64,000 nt of DNA from Archilochus colubris. Lineage: Eukaryota; Chordata; Aves; Apodiformes; Trochilidae. Numbering within the stretch: the stretch's first letter is position 1; each line of letters starts with the position of its first letter. The notes beneath the pieces are model-generated. The model saw only the letters and a list, made by a program, of their open reading frames with translations. It ran no database searches and was not told where the DNA came from. Where the stretch lies: positions 12,656,401 through 12,720,400 of the forward strand of contig CM041086.1 of the NCBI GenBank assembly GCA_023079485.1. The letters are read 5' to 3'. This document shows positions 50,301 through 63,783 of this stretch, piece by piece. A program made the position numbers and the translations under genes.

Positions 50301-53300
50301 CTGGGTTAATTCACGGGGAAATAAACCCAAAACGCAGCTTCCATCACCCACCACAGCCCCGGTTCTCTTACACCTCCCTAACACCGCTAATGCCGCACCC
50401 CTTGCCCTGGCTGTCCCTCCCCACGGTGTCTCTTCGTTTCCCTCCCACTCGTAGTTTCTCCGAGCACTGCTCATGAGAGGAAAAGGTGCCCGCCCGGAAC
50501 TGGTAACAATTAGAACTTCAACTGCTCCATACCAAAAAAAAAGTGGATGCTGATTTATCAGAACCCATTCTCTGCCAGGTCAACAAACGACCCACCCAAT
50601 ACAACAAGCACCTATCCAGGTGAACAATATTTAACAATATTTCTTTCTTCCCTTCCCCTTCTCCCATTACAGGAGACCTGGAGAGAGCTGAGCAGGTTTC
50701 TGACTGTTTGACAGCTGTAGGGAGCTCATCTGGGAGCATTACCTGGGAAGCACGAGTTTGCAAGACAGTTCCTGACCTTGTGCAACCCTAAGCTTTACCC
50801 TGCAACAAGTTTTATTCATGCTGTTAAATTCCATCAGCTGAATCCAGCTGATCTCTCCCGTTGCTGATGAACAAAACCAGCCCCATATTGAACATTTTCA
50901 TTAAATGCAATGGAATTTTTAAGCTCAACTCCCCTTTCTATACAGTTTCACTGTCTCTGAAACAATGTGGGTCTCAAAAAGCCACTGGCAGCAGATAATA
51001 CATCACAGATCTGCTGTGTCCCTAGTAAACTTCTTCGGGCTTCCCTGAAACAGCAATCTTGCCCCAGACCAACTCATTCACATTCTTCAGACCAGGAGAA
51101 CTACTGCAAACCCAGGAGAATCCCAGTGAAAAAAAATGGGTCAGAGTGGGACAAAGGCCAAGAGCAGCTTTGGGCAACTGTGGGCAGCTGCCCAACCAAG
51201 AGGGAGAGGGGCTATGGGGCCAGGGAATGGGAGAAATTTCTGAGAAATGAGAGAAACCCTGCTTGAGGCCACATGGAGCTCTCAGAAGGTGCAAGGCATC
51301 CAAATTCACTCCACAGGACAGTGCTCATCCATTGTCAGACCCAGGAGGCAAAGAAGCTTTCCGAGGGTGTGGCTGTGCTCATTCTGCACAGATGGAGGCA
51401 CTGGTACTACCCACAACATACATGGCTAATTATGACAAGGGGAGAGAAGAGAAAGGAAGCTGTAATGCAGGCTGTGTCTGAATTGGGTTAGTTCAAAGCC
51501 TCTAATTATATTAAGGAAAAGCCATGCTGAAAATTCAACAGCATCCCTAAAATAAAATGTAAGAGCTGCCGCAGTCTAACTCCAATTGCTAAACTTCAAA
51601 GCCAGGGGATTTCCATCTTGGTTTAAGTGCAAAGTTCAATAGGGTCAATCCAGCCACTTCCATAAACCAAGCAGAGGCTGAACTCATCTCAGAGTGATGG
51701 ATAAAGCTGGCTTCTAATGGATCATTGTCCAGAGATGGGCTGTCTCCAATCCTTGAACCCACAGTAAATGCTTAATGCTGCATTGGAGGCCACAACCAAG
51801 GAAGTTCAGACAGTAAATCAAAAGGAGAAAGTTTAAAGACATCTTCTATTTTTATCATCCAGAAGTTCAGCAAAATTTCTCCAGTAACATTTAAAAGTAA
51901 GATCTTTGTAATCCCATTTGGGGCTGCAGAAAAGTGCAAAAGAATTCCCTGGGCACAGGGCCACGTGCCAGCACCTTGTTCAGGAAATTCCTGGCTCCCC
52001 TTAGGGTCTGTATGATCAGCCTTACCCTTGGCTCTGTTTACATCTCTCAGGGAGGAAACCCACTGGTGAGACACATCTCATTTTCAGGGGCTTTTTACTG
52101 GAGGAGTGAGCTCTCCTTCTCCTGTACTATATATCCCAGGCAGAGCTGGCCTGTCAGGAACCATTTTGACTTTGGAGTTGTTGGGTTTCTGCCATATATA
52201 TCTCAGTGGTCACTCAGTTGGTAAAGGACTGCAGACCACTGGCTGCAAATCTCTCTAATGGGTCTGACCCAAGTCACAGTGAGGCAGCTGGCTTGTCACC
52301 TGGGCTGCAAGAAGGGCATGTGCAGGGTGGGTTTCAGACAGAAGCAAGTAATTGCTCTCTAGACAGTCACTGTGACATTTAGGCATGCAGAGGTTGTTCC
52401 ATCCCTCCACCTCCTGGACCTCCCTTGCTCCCCAGCACAGCTCAGTGTCAGTAGGACTGAACAGCTGGGCACTGACTGCTGCTGCCATCTCACAGTCCTT
52501 TGTGGGCATCTGTCAGCATCAGCACAATCAGGAATTACTATTCATGTGCTGGCTTCCTTCCCTCCCAAACAACGTTCTAATTTAGTGGAGTGGGAATGTT
52601 TTTGATGGGAGGTTTATTTGGATTCTTCCTTAAAATGCTTTTCTCTTCAGGAATTCATTCACCTTACCAGTCTTGCAGAATGAAATAGCCTCTGTAACTG
52701 TTGGGCCCATCTTATCACTTGGCTCAAATAAAGAAAGTAGGCTTTGAGAGCTTAAGCCCTTAATCATGCTGAACCTAAATGGCTTTTCAGGAAAATTCAT
52801 TTTCTTGTCTATTTTGACAGAAAGTCTTCACAGAACTGAAGTAACACATCTGTGTGATGGATGCTGCCACAACACTCAGCCTTTTCACACTGAAGATTAA
52901 TTGCTGCTAGAAATCAGTAAATGTCATTTACCTAAGAACATGGATCCCAGTTTCAACAGAATAAACAGACCTTTTCTGCATCTACTAACTGCTGAACCAT
53001 TTCCTGAGCACAACAGACTCCATCAGTGCCACAGAAAGGTCGCTGTACAAACAGAATCTCAGAGCAGCAGTGGTTACTAGCAGTATTCAGCTTTACTCAT
53101 GGAGGTAAAATGACATCTTGTAGAAACAATCCCTTTAATTTTCTCACACTGGGGATAAGTTTTAATTCAGAAGAATGGTGCAATGTTTACCAAACCACCA
53201 CAGTACTGAAATTAACAGGGTTGCCCCTACATACAGCAGATTTGCAGAATCAAAACCACAATCAGTATCTTAGTTGGAGAGTTGTGGAAGGGGCAGATTA

Positions 53301-56300
53301 TTTTCCCTCAAGTCTGCCCCTGTTGTTAACCACCCCTCATGTCTCAGCACTACTTCTGCATTCATCAGCAAGGCCAGTTAAAAATCTCCTGAACTGCCAT
53401 TTGACCAAGTGCTTATCTGCACAACCCATACCATCAGTTAGGGAAAAACAATTTCCCCTGGCTACTAGAGACAGCCTAATTACCTAATCTGACAGGTTAT
53501 TAATGGTTCGAGTCAACAAAAAGTATAACGAATGCTGATAAGCACAAGCTGCCTGGGCATTTGGCACATACAACCCAGCTAGAAATCACTGCTGTGAAAA
53601 GCTGCCACTGGCCATGGGACTAAATTGTCTGATCTCTCAGGGTTTCATTTAACAGGTCTATCAATGTGATAAAGAGACAAACTAGCAAATTCAGTCCATT
53701 AATGAAGACAGTGAAACAGCCTAACAGGATAACAGATAGTTATGTTGCAGGTTAATGTAAAGATAAATCTCTGCTTCATTTCTATAATTACAACACCCTT
53801 TCCTTTTACAGTGCTGCTCGAGGACAAAAATCATGTTATTGTCCATACTAGGAAGGAGAGCAGTACACATAAAGGCTTATGAGGAAATGGGAAGCAAGAG
53901 TCAAGCTGGGGCTATTTTTCAAAGCACTGTCAGCCCTCCCATAACTCACCACAAGTGCTGCACTATTTCACGAGTCTGTTTTAAAGACCCAATTACTAGA
54001 CTCACATGATCCCATCAGGACCTCAGGTTTTCATTTTAAAGAGGAAAAAGATAAACTGCCAAGGGATGTGTATCAAGAGCAGTGCACGTGTGTATCCTGA
54101 ATAGCTCCAAGCCAGAAAGCACACACAAAAAGGAACTCCTGCTATCAGTTATTTGTCATCTGAGGGTTTTCAGGACCACTCATGTAACCATTTGGCACCT
54201 TTCTCCTCAGGTATAAGTGCCTGGAGCTAGCAGCATTGAGACCATTTAAAGATAAAGAAACAGATTTGTGCCATAGGCTTCAACTTCCACTTAGCACATT
54301 CCAACACTGAACATTTCTGGAACAACTGCACCACAATGGCAAACAGTAACTCCCACCCTTGCACCCCAGGGACAGGTTTTTCACAGAAAACTATTTATTT
54401 AATCTGGCTTTTTTATTACTATTATCATAAAGTAGAACATTTTTCATTGTGTTTTGTTGCTCCAATTTCCTATTAAATCTTTCACTCACCTCTTCTGCAT
54501 GGAGTCTACCTCTCAACAGAAGCATCCATCCTCTATTCTCATGCAATGAAAGAACCTCAGGGGGCTACTTGAGCAATCAATAGTACAGTAGATCTTATGT
54601 ATGTTTTCAGACATGTCCCATCATTAAGCAAAACTATATCACTGAAATCTATTTTTTTTAATATCTCTGCAATTCTCCATCATCATGATAGCAACACCCT
54701 GGAAAAATATGAGGAGACAACTACCCACTTAACTGCACCCTGGATAACATGTTTGACTGAAATGTAACATGAAGATATTTCAGTTGAGGATGTTCCACAT
54801 TTACAGCAGCTTGTACTCCCTGAACACCACCTGAACATACACCACTCCCTGGTGGCTCACTTGATGCTTGCATTGCTTAGAGCACTTTAGACCTAAAGCC
54901 CAGCTTCTAATCCAGATAAAGCAACTATTGATTTCCTCAGAATTTTTTTTCTATGAAAACAGTAAAACTACAGATACCTACATGCTCATTCTGCAGCAAA
55001 CTCATATTCTTGAAGCCACAGCAAAAGGAAAAACAAAGGAGTTTTCACTGGATCTGCCAAGAGAACCACATCAAAATCAGAGCATTTAATTAATGTTAAA
55101 ATCTTTTCACAACCTCCTCAAAATCGTGATACATCTATCCAGCACCAGTGCTTCCTATTTTCCATAAGACTATTGGTGACACTGGAGGTTGCAGACAGTA
55201 AATGGATATCACTCTGGCCAACAGAGAGGGCAGGTCATGATATAAACTGCATAAGGTCATTAGCCTGGGACACCACAGTTGAGGCAGTGCCAAAATGTGG
55301 TTTCTCTGTTCTAACATCAGGCAAAACAAGATGCAAAACAAGAAGTCTCCCTCAAAATACTCCATAGGGAGTTCAGATCTCAGAAGGGTCAAGGAAAAGA
55401 GACTGTTGTTGCCAAGAAGGTCCATCTGGCCAAAACATTTCCCTAGCAGGCAACTGTTCTGCTCAAAACACCTTTTCACTCCCAGGACCACATCTTTGAA
55501 CACTGCCAAGGAGGCAGCTGACATAAGGGAACTCGTAGAAGGTCTTCTCCTACCAAAGATGGCTGCAGATTTTTTTTTAATTGGGTGAAACAATTAGGCT
55601 GTGATACCATCCTTGCTGAACACTTACACTATTATTGAGCCAAAATGGCAGTGATTCACTGAATGAGGTTCTGTATAAATGAGCTAGACCTGTCTCTCTC
55701 ATTGTAGCTGGTAACCTGTCAGTCATCAGCTGTAACAACTACATAAGTGCTCACTTGTCCAATGCTCTTCACTTGCCTCTCTGTATCTTCAAGATCAGGC
55801 TTTGTACAAGTTCATTACTGCTGAGTTTCTGGGGGTCCTGGAGGCTCTGGACACCCCCATGTGTATCAATGAATGCAATAGCATCTGCAGCCCCCTGCGA
55901 AGATGTGAAGCTTACTATGCACTGCCAGTGGAGTCTCCTTCACACCAGGTTCCTGGCCCCACAGATGACACTGCTCCACTAGAAAGGCCAAAAAAAACCC
56001 AAGTAAATTCTTCTATAAATTCATTTAAAATTCCTGAAAAAAAATTCACAAAAACTGTATTATGAATTCCAAAAAACCACAGCACCTTTGCTGCAGGTAG
56101 ACAGTCACCTGCAGTAATCTGGGGTCTTGCACTCTATTGCTATTCCTTTTCTCATTTACAATGCATATAATTTCCACCTATGGGATAAGGATTTTTGAAC
56201 TTCTGTTTAGATGTTCTGTATACTCTGGAGTCACAAAAACTAACAGGGCACAAAATCAATGTACTTTCTACTACTGGATTACAAACCTACAGAGGACTCA

Positions 56301-56681
56301 GAAACTTAGAGAGGAAAAAATTCACCAAGTGACATAAAGATCTGCAGAAGGTGGCATAAAAACGTCAACTACAATTGGGCAAATAGCCCTAAACTGTTCT
56401 GTGATGAGCATACATAAAACTCAATCAACGAAGCATATATTTACCTGTATTGGACTATTCTGCATTTCCTGGCTGTTTGACAGTACAGCATTTAGCTTTA
56501 TTTTTAAAAAGCTCTTTGCCTCAAGGCTGTGTTCTAATCTCGGAAAACCTTTTACTCTCATGCCACTTAGGGTAATGTTCAAACTCTCATTTAATCCTGT
56601 CACAAGATGTTAAAAAAACCGGGACGCAGCTTCCAGCGCCGGCAGCTTTTCCCCAAACTTTTTTTCACATTTCTACATCTA

Positions 56682-56696
56682 CCACAAGAGGGAGCA
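56682..56696 (+). promoter_or_regulatory. CTCF-like motif beside a small CpG cluster
   Basis: CCACAAGAGGGAGCA matches the CTCF core consensus CCASYAGRKGGCRS at 12 of 14 positions. About 40-70 bases upstream (56620-56645) lies a short run of CpGs (CCGGGACGC, GCGCCGGC) that is unusual for this AT-rich region. It may be an insulator or a small regulatory element. No direct support for binding. Confidence 0.25.
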
Positions 56697-57424
56697 AAGA
56701 GCTCACTTTCCTTAAATTCTCCATCCAGATGAGGCTCGATACTGTCCTTACATATGGCCAAACTCAGGCTAGAGGTTTACAGTTCTTTTATAGAGCACAC
56801 AGGTCCTCAGGCTATGAAAGGGCCACTGCTTGTGCTTTGCCTCACATCCACACCCTGCAGAGTTCTCTCCAAAACCAGCAGATGCTGCAGAGCTCACCTG
56901 AGGAACAGACACACAGGTTGGCAAAATCAAGACAAATCCTGATGGAAAGAAATCTTCAGCTTCATCACAGCAGTGTGAATAGAGTGTTTTCAACAAACTG
57001 ATAAGGATTTCCAACCATATCAGATAAATGTATGAGGGCAGGGGATAGATGAGGAACACTACACCCTTCTAACTACAAGAACTGCTTTTAATTGCAGTGT
57101 ACTGTGATTTCTCATTAAACCATTATCAGAAAATAGCTCCCCAAATAAAAAATCCCCCTAAACCTCTTCTTCTGAAGCATACATGACCACAAAGAGGGAA
57201 CAAGCTCTTTCTCTTGGAAGGTCTCCCCGGTCATTCCTTCCTTTCCTCTCTTCCCCCACCACTACCAACCTCCCCTCAATCATCAAAACTCTTTTTAAAT
57301 TCTCCTCTTACAAAACTGAATAGCTATAATTAATCTTAAATCCAGGCAGCTAAAATCCCATTCCATCAGAGTAATCAAGCAGGTGCTTAAACCTCTTGTC
57401 TTCCATCCTATAGCAGTTTTAACT

Positions 57425-57446
57425 ACACCAGTGTCACCACTGGTGT
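57425..57446. repeat. 9-bp perfect inverted repeat, 4-base loop
   Basis: ACACCAGTG and CACTGGTGT flank TCAC, giving a stable short hairpin on either strand. It is too short for a microRNA precursor and no function is evident. Confidence 0.8.
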
Positions 57447-58555
57447 CAAACAGCAAGTTAAATACTGTTGTTACACATTGCTGGATGAATATGGACTAAA
57501 TCCAGGTGCAGATTTTCTAGGAGAAGGGGAACTGAACAGAGTCCTCTGCCTCACATTTCCCTTCCTCTGGGATAAGGTTAGTTGGCTGTAGTTACTCAGT
57601 TCTGCTCAGATCCAGGCTGCATTTGTGCCTTCAGTCACAATGTTTCCAACATGCAGATGAGGGGTTTGCTCAGCTCAGATCTTCATTTTTTCCCCTTTGA
57701 TAATTCAGTCCATTTTAAGTCTAAAAAGCTAATTGAAGAGTAATTTTATACAGCCTTTGCTGTTCAGTACTGGTTCATAAAATAAAGCAGCCAAGGAACT
57801 AATAAATGCCAGCATCATCTCTTCCACACTTTCAGTCTGTGGAACCAAGTCACCAGCTCTTTACAATTAAACCAACACAGAGGTGCCCTTTTGTTTCTAA
57901 TATCCCTGTGGGGTCCTGAGAAGTCACCTGGGCTTGCAGACCACAGCTACTCTGATACTGTCAGCAGCTGCCACAAACACCATCAGTGGCAGATTCCAGG
58001 GGTCTGCTGTGCCCAAAGGGTTCAGAGTGACCCATTTCCAGGTAAATGCAAACCAGGCCTGACTTCCCTTGCACTGATTCCTACAGTTACACCTACTATA
58101 AAGTTTTTAAATGTATTAAAGGGGGTACACTAAAATTATTGTAGTCTGATAGTTCAGTCAATAAGGCTGAATATGGCCAATGACTTAGCACACACAGAAC
58201 AGCCCCATCATCCTCCCTACACTATTCCATCTCTCCATGTGGCCCATGTAGAGTGATGGCAGCAGCAAAAAGTGTTATAAAGAAATAGAATGAAGCAGCA
58301 ATCACTTATTCCAGCTGTGGAAGTAAGACAGAGATAACAGACTGTAGTAGAGCCTTCCTTGCACATTACTAGACAGTTCACACTCTTCAAAGTTTTGTGA
58401 CTTCATTCCCTATCCATTGACACTGAAGTGAGTTGGTCACTCATTGTGTAATACCTGGTTATCTGTATAAAGGAACCCCAGAGGACCTCAGACAGTACTG
58501 AAGAACATATCTGGTAAAGACTCATTTCTAAAGCAGCCTTGATAATTAACTCATA

Positions 58556-58571
58556 TACACACACACACACA
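58556..58571. repeat. CA dinucleotide microsatellite
   Basis: Eight CA/AC units in a row. Simple repeat. Confidence 0.9.
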
Positions 58572-60938
58572 GGAAAAAAAAGAAAAACCACAGAGATTTG
58601 TCAGTGCTCATTTTGATGCAAACCCAAGCTTATATTTAAGGGTTAAAAAGGTAAAATGCTAAGACTATATTTCACAGGTACTACACATTTTACAATCATA
58701 AATGGATAAACATCAATTATGAAATCTTTTTACCACACTCAGCTTTCCTAGAGGTAATTTATTCACGAAATACAATACTTAGCAAAGACAGTATGGCTAT
58801 TCCAATCTTAGGTATGAATAAATGAGGAACAAAGATGTGGTGAATTGTCCTTGCAGGCCAGCAGAAGAAGCAGGAACATGGTCTTCTCAGTCTAGTCAAA
58901 CATTCTGTCAGGTTAGCCCCTATACAAAGTAATTTGGGAAAAAAAGAGTAGTTTTCAGTCTAGGAATGTGAGGCCATAATAGAGGACTGATAGCCCTCAG
59001 GAAGTATCAAAAAGGAACTTTTAAAGAGATGCAAACTGGCTTGTTAATCTATTATCTGGCATTTTGTCTTAAGAATGCCAAGAAAAAATAAATTAACATT
59101 GACTTGTTTTTACTTATCCTTGCACCTGTGTACCCCTAGGCTCTACTGAGTTTTTAACTTTTTCTCCATAAATGCAAAGTCTAGAAACTTAGAAGTTAAA
59201 ACACTCTTTACCTTCCAGAAGAGATGAGAGCCTTGTATAATCGTGACCTCAATTATATGAGGGGAGGCTTTAGCAGACCCAGAAAATATCAGAATATAAC
59301 AGCACTGCCAGAGGAACCCAAGCAGCAAAGAGCTGCTTACTTTTACCTGGAGGTTTTAAGAAATCATGCATTACAGCAGCTGCTGAAAGAACACTTACTG
59401 CTGTACATTTACCTCCTTCGACGTCTCTCTCACAATACTTCATCATATAATTTCAACAGGAAACTCTTACAACCTCTTACATGCCTGCCCTTCACAAACA
59501 ATCCCCTTCAAGAACCAAATGCACAAATAAAGACTAAGGCTCTCACTTTATTTGCCTGCATAAAACAAAAGGCCTGCAGAGGGAGAAAAAGAACAGATCT
59601 GAAATGAATACTGCAGATCTGGATGGGGACACAACAGGATGGCTTCAGGCTGGGTGGTGAGAATGCACACAGTGACAGCAGTGTCTGCCATCTCAACGTG
59701 ATGGCTTCTCCAGAGTTAGCCAGCAACAGCCCAATTCTTACCTCATCTGTCTGCCAACTAGCATTTTATTGTGCTGTTGAATATGGAGCACAGAAAGGGA
59801 AGCTGATTTGCCATGTACTGCACAGACATTTTTTTCAGTCAGGTATGCCTCATCAGCAAAAAGCTCTTACATTATTTCCAGAAGTTATTAACTGAAATGG
59901 GAAAGCAGCACTGTGATTCCATTACAAAAGAGTTACTGCCCTCAAGTGCTGCTGGTATTATAAGTATGAATCAGTTTGAAAGACCCTAACAGTGCCAACT
60001 AAGGCTCTGTCCCACAACATTCTGTCTTGCAGTTCCCTGGTATTTACAGGATTGCCACACATAACCTAGACTTAAACCTATAAAAAGAAAGAGGGGCTGT
60101 TCTTCAAGTTCAGCCAGATCTTCAGACAGCTGTGTAAAACAGAAACACAATGAGACACCAATTGTATTAATAAGAACATGAAACCAACAGGAGAGGTATA
60201 CTGGCAATCAAGATATTCAGCACCTTTCAGCATCTGGTTCCCACAATATCTCCCAAAATTGACTCAGAGGACTCATCAGAATCACTTCCACTCTCTCAAA
60301 GTTCTGCACTTAAGTCCCCAGTAAACAGTCAGCTACTTTCTTCAAGCCAATAAAGATCCACGCTGAGCTGTCAAACTCCTTGAACTTTCTTCAATAGATT
60401 TTTCCTGTTAACCACATCACACATTTTATCTCAGAATGTAAATATAGACAGGCTTTGTTTTCTAAACCTAAATATTAAACTTCAGTAAAATGCAATTAAG
60501 TATTTAAAACACTATAAAGAATGCTGATACACATAACTAATGTTAAAAAAAACAAACAAGAAACATTGGAAGCACAGCAAACAGCAGTCCTCCTCACTGC
60601 CACTGCCACTCTGCTGTCATTAACAAACATACACATATGCTGCCTTCCATCCTGCAAACACTTCTTGGGCAAGGTGAGCTTTATGATTCATCTGCCACCT
60701 CTTACTTTGCATGAGAAACAAAGAAAACCAACACTAGCAACAAGGTTGGTTAAGTATGACATTACAAAAATGTCACTTAAATCACACTCTTCTAGGAAAT
60801 TTTTCAATTGCATTAAGAAACAATTGCAGATTGTTCAGCCCATGACAAGATACCTCCAAAATACTGTGTCAAAATCCAGTCAGCTGTGTAAGCATGACTT
60901 GCCTGAGGACATCCAAAAAACTCAGATGTATGATGAGC

Positions 60939-61410
60939 TGACCCTGGCTGGATGCCAGGTGCCCATCGTGCTGCTCTGTCACTCCACTGGTCCACAGATC
61001 CTGCCAGGACTCTGGTGCAGCATGAGCTTTCCATGGGATCACAACCTCCTTTGAGCATCCACCTGCTCCTGCATGGGGTCCTCCATGGGCTAGAGGGAAC
61101 TGGATCCAAGACCTGGAGCATCTCCTCCCACTCTTTCTCCACTGATCTCAGTGTCTACACAGTTATTTCTCTCACATCCTCTCAACTCCTCTCTCCAAGC
61201 TGTCCCACTGCTGGTTTTTGTTTTGGTTTTCCTATTTACACATATGTTATCTCAGAGACACGACCACACTCACTGATGGATTCAACCTTGGCCAGCAGTG
61301 GATCCATCCTGGAACCAGCTGGTATTGCCTCTATTGTATGTGGGGGAAGCTTCTGGCATGTTCTCACAGGAGACCCCCCTTCCCAAAACTGGCCATGCAA
61401 ACCCAATACA
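60939..61410 (-). mobile_element. Endogenous retrovirus LTR, avian interspersed family
   Basis: On the minus strand the element starts TGTATTGGGTTTGCATGGCC at 61410 and ends with CAGCCAGGGTCA at 60939, so it has the TG...CA ends of an LTR and is about 472 bases long. Inside, the plus-strand phrases GGGGGAAGCTTCTGGCA (about 61343) and TTTCTCTCACATCCTCTCA (about 61168) match a multi-copy bird repeat that I recall from several bird genomes. The internal part is shorter than in the fullest copies I recall. I saw no clean target-site duplication, so the copy is old. No viral gene is attached. Open frames in it (60521-61054, 60952-61416 and 60813-61142) are products of the repeat, not genes. Confidence 0.8.
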
Positions 61411-63625
61411 AGATAAAAGGAAGACTCTCCTGTATCCTAGAAATCCTGTGAAAAAATCCAGGTAATATTATTCTCAGTTTGTGAACTAATAGAACAAAGG
61501 ATCTTGGAGTGATGCACAAAAGCATAAAATAGGACTGATCTTCTCATCCAGCCATTTCGTGATTTAAAAATCCTATTTTTATCTCAGTTTCAAAAGAGGA
61601 AACACTGGTAAAACAACTGTAGAAAGAAAAAGTTTCCTAATAAACAGATCTGGGAGGGAAATGTAGGAAAATACTTTCTGCAAATACCAGTCTGCATCAG
61701 ATGGCTGTTGCTGAACACTAGAAAAGAGATTATGGTGCTTTACCTGCTTTTGGGGTTGTCTGTGGACTTGGTTTGTTTGAAACACAAAAATAATAAAACT
61801 TAGTCACTTTTGGGTCTGGGAGATCTTGGATCTTCTGGGCCTGCTCTCCAAGATGCAGGGGCTTCTCTTTGTGCCAAGACACGTGGGCAACTATAGCCTG
61901 GGAAGGAAACACATCACAGGGTATTCCACAACCCAACAGTTCCTGATTAAGGTTTTGAAAAAGTTTCTTGTGGCCAGAGGAAATCAGATGGCTTGAATCC
62001 TGTTTCCTGGAATTGAAAGAAACTGTATTACAGACATTTGGTCCATGGTATGCACAGAACCACTGTTCTTTCCACCACAATTAAGCCCCTAAGCCTTTGA
62101 CCACAGGTAAGGACTTCCATAAATGAAGCCAAAAGCTACTAACAATACAATTGCAAGAAGAGAAAACATCAGCAGTGCCCTAAGATGTTCAACTATCAGG
62201 GAGTTTGTTAGGAAAAAAGTGTCTAGAGAATTTGTGGATGCACATAAGGAAAAGCAGGCAGGAGGGAAAAGAGACCCATCTGGTTAAGGAGCACAGCATA
62301 GACAACCAGACACACATATACCATGGTATTCTTCAAAAAGGAGCACTGAGCATAAGTATTTATTATTAGTTAATAAATTTTAGCCATTGAACCTAGACTT
62401 GTGCAGAGCTGGCCTATGACCTCTGCACTACTCTCAGTCCACTTACTATGATACACAGAAATTTTTCCCACTATCCCCTATAACTGAATTCCATCCCTTC
62501 ACTAATGCAGGTCGCTGAGCATACCCTGAAAAACACATAACTTAAAAATGCTAAGTTTATTTTAATTTTTTATAGTTCCCAAATGCTTATTTCTTACAGT
62601 AAAAGCTAACACTTTTGAAGCACAAAACACACCTACTTTTGCCAGTGATTCAGAGCAGTTTGGAATAAACAGCTCTAAAGCAAACAGAGAAAATGGGATC
62701 CAAATTCAAAATATTTTGCACCTTGGAAAAGCATTAGGGATGTGAATCAAACAGAAGATTTTTCAGCCACTCTGTGGACCAGATCATCTTAAAGTCACTC
62801 ACAAAAGACAAAGGCAATACCTGTACAATATTTCACTGCTTATAGCATAAAAATCCTGGTTATCTATTACTATAAGTAAATTTATGGTAGTTACTTAAAA
62901 CCATAGGAAAGACCCACCTGACTGTATGTGAAACATGGAGAAAGTATTTTATTTTGTTCAATTTGTTTGGAAAAAAAATCCCACATATTTAACATAAGAT
63001 CTTCTCTGACAAACAGTGTTGGGTTCCATCAGAAAAAGGCACACACCACCCAGGGAATTGATGCAGCAGGAAGCCTTTGTCCAGGCAAACTTGCGGCAGA
63101 TGGAGAGAACTAAAGGTTTTTGCCCTCCATCCTGAGTTTAAGGGGTACACATACCCAGCCCCCTGCCCCTCACAAAAGGACCTCACGTTTTCCACATACA
63201 CCCTGAAAAGAGAAGATTACTTCTAAACCCCACTCCTCTAAAATGGCCCCAGCTGAAAACTAGAGATGTGTGGGGATGCAGGAGTTCAGTTACACAACTT
63301 CTCTTCCCCTTCCTTTGCTCTTATTCCTTACCTTTGCACCTACCCTATATTAAATGGCTCTGTGACTTCTGTACTCCTTTGATGAGATGCTTCTACAAAC
63401 ATCAGTAGGACTTCACAAACCCAAAGGGAGAAAAAGGAGTCTGATGTTTGAAGCTGAGGGTCAAGATCTGGACAGGAAAAGAATGTGGGAAAAGTAAACA
63501 AAACAATGTAAAAAAAACACTTTATGTGAATCTTACCCTAAAATATAGTCATAAAGGCAACCTACTTTTTCAAGAGTTAGCATCAGTAAGTGCTTTCCCA
63601 AAGCTTCTCATGGACTGTGCTGCAG
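61411..63625. other. Non-coding stretch
   Basis: No gene recognised. A strong plus-strand donor CAG|GTAAGG lies at 62106, but every frame of the preceding 70 bases contains a stop, so any exon there would be non-coding. A minus-strand frame at 61730-62080 (116 codons) has no known domain. Confidence 0.5.
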
Positions 63626-63783
63626 GAATGGGTTCACAGAGGTATTGCCTCAGGCCAAATATAATTTCTCTAGCAAAAGAAGTAAAGTTGAGGGCTGACT
63701 CAATGAAGAGCCTTGTGGCACAGCAAGAAGGTCTATCAATAACCAAAGACAGAGGCACTGAAGTACTCAGTCACCCCTGCAAG
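63626..63783 (+). other. Candidate 158-base exon (plus strand), unknown protein
   Basis: An acceptor ending CATGGACTGTGCTGCAG precedes 63626 and an excellent donor, AAG|GTAAGA, follows 63783. One frame is open throughout with 52 codons, beginning MGSQRYCLRPNIISLAKEV and continuing KLRADSMKSLVAQQEGLSI to HPCK. It is in phase 2-to-0 and has mixed composition without low complexity. An alternative acceptor (TTTCTCTAG) lies inside. Size and sites are typical of a real vertebrate internal exon, but I recognise no protein. A lncRNA exon or pseudo-exon is possible. Confidence 0.3.

Larger units (their letters stand above)
50301..60938. other. Non-coding stretch
   Basis: No gene recognised over more than 10 kb. 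Open frames at 53026-53487 (plus), 55135-55593 (minus) and 59224-59607 (plus), of 127 to 153 codons, carry no domain I know and no coherent splice structure. They are within chance expectation for six frames over this length. A CTCF-like motif (56682), a hairpin (57425) and a CA microsatellite (58556) are listed separately. Confidence 0.5.

Noticed and set aside
53026..53487. Plus-strand open frame of 153 codons
   Set aside because: No domain, and composition like the surrounding non-coding DNA.
55135..55593. Minus-strand open frame of 152 codons, with a 97-codon frame opposite
   Set aside because: No recognisable family. Overlapping frames on the two strands and no splice or promoter support.
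59224..59607. Plus-strand open frame of 127 codons, basic and leucine-rich
   Set aside because: No known family, no CpG-rich start and no in-phase neighbours.
60521..61416. Open frames of 109 to 177 codons
   Set aside because: They lie largely in the LTR at 60939-61410, so they reflect repeat sequence and not host genes.
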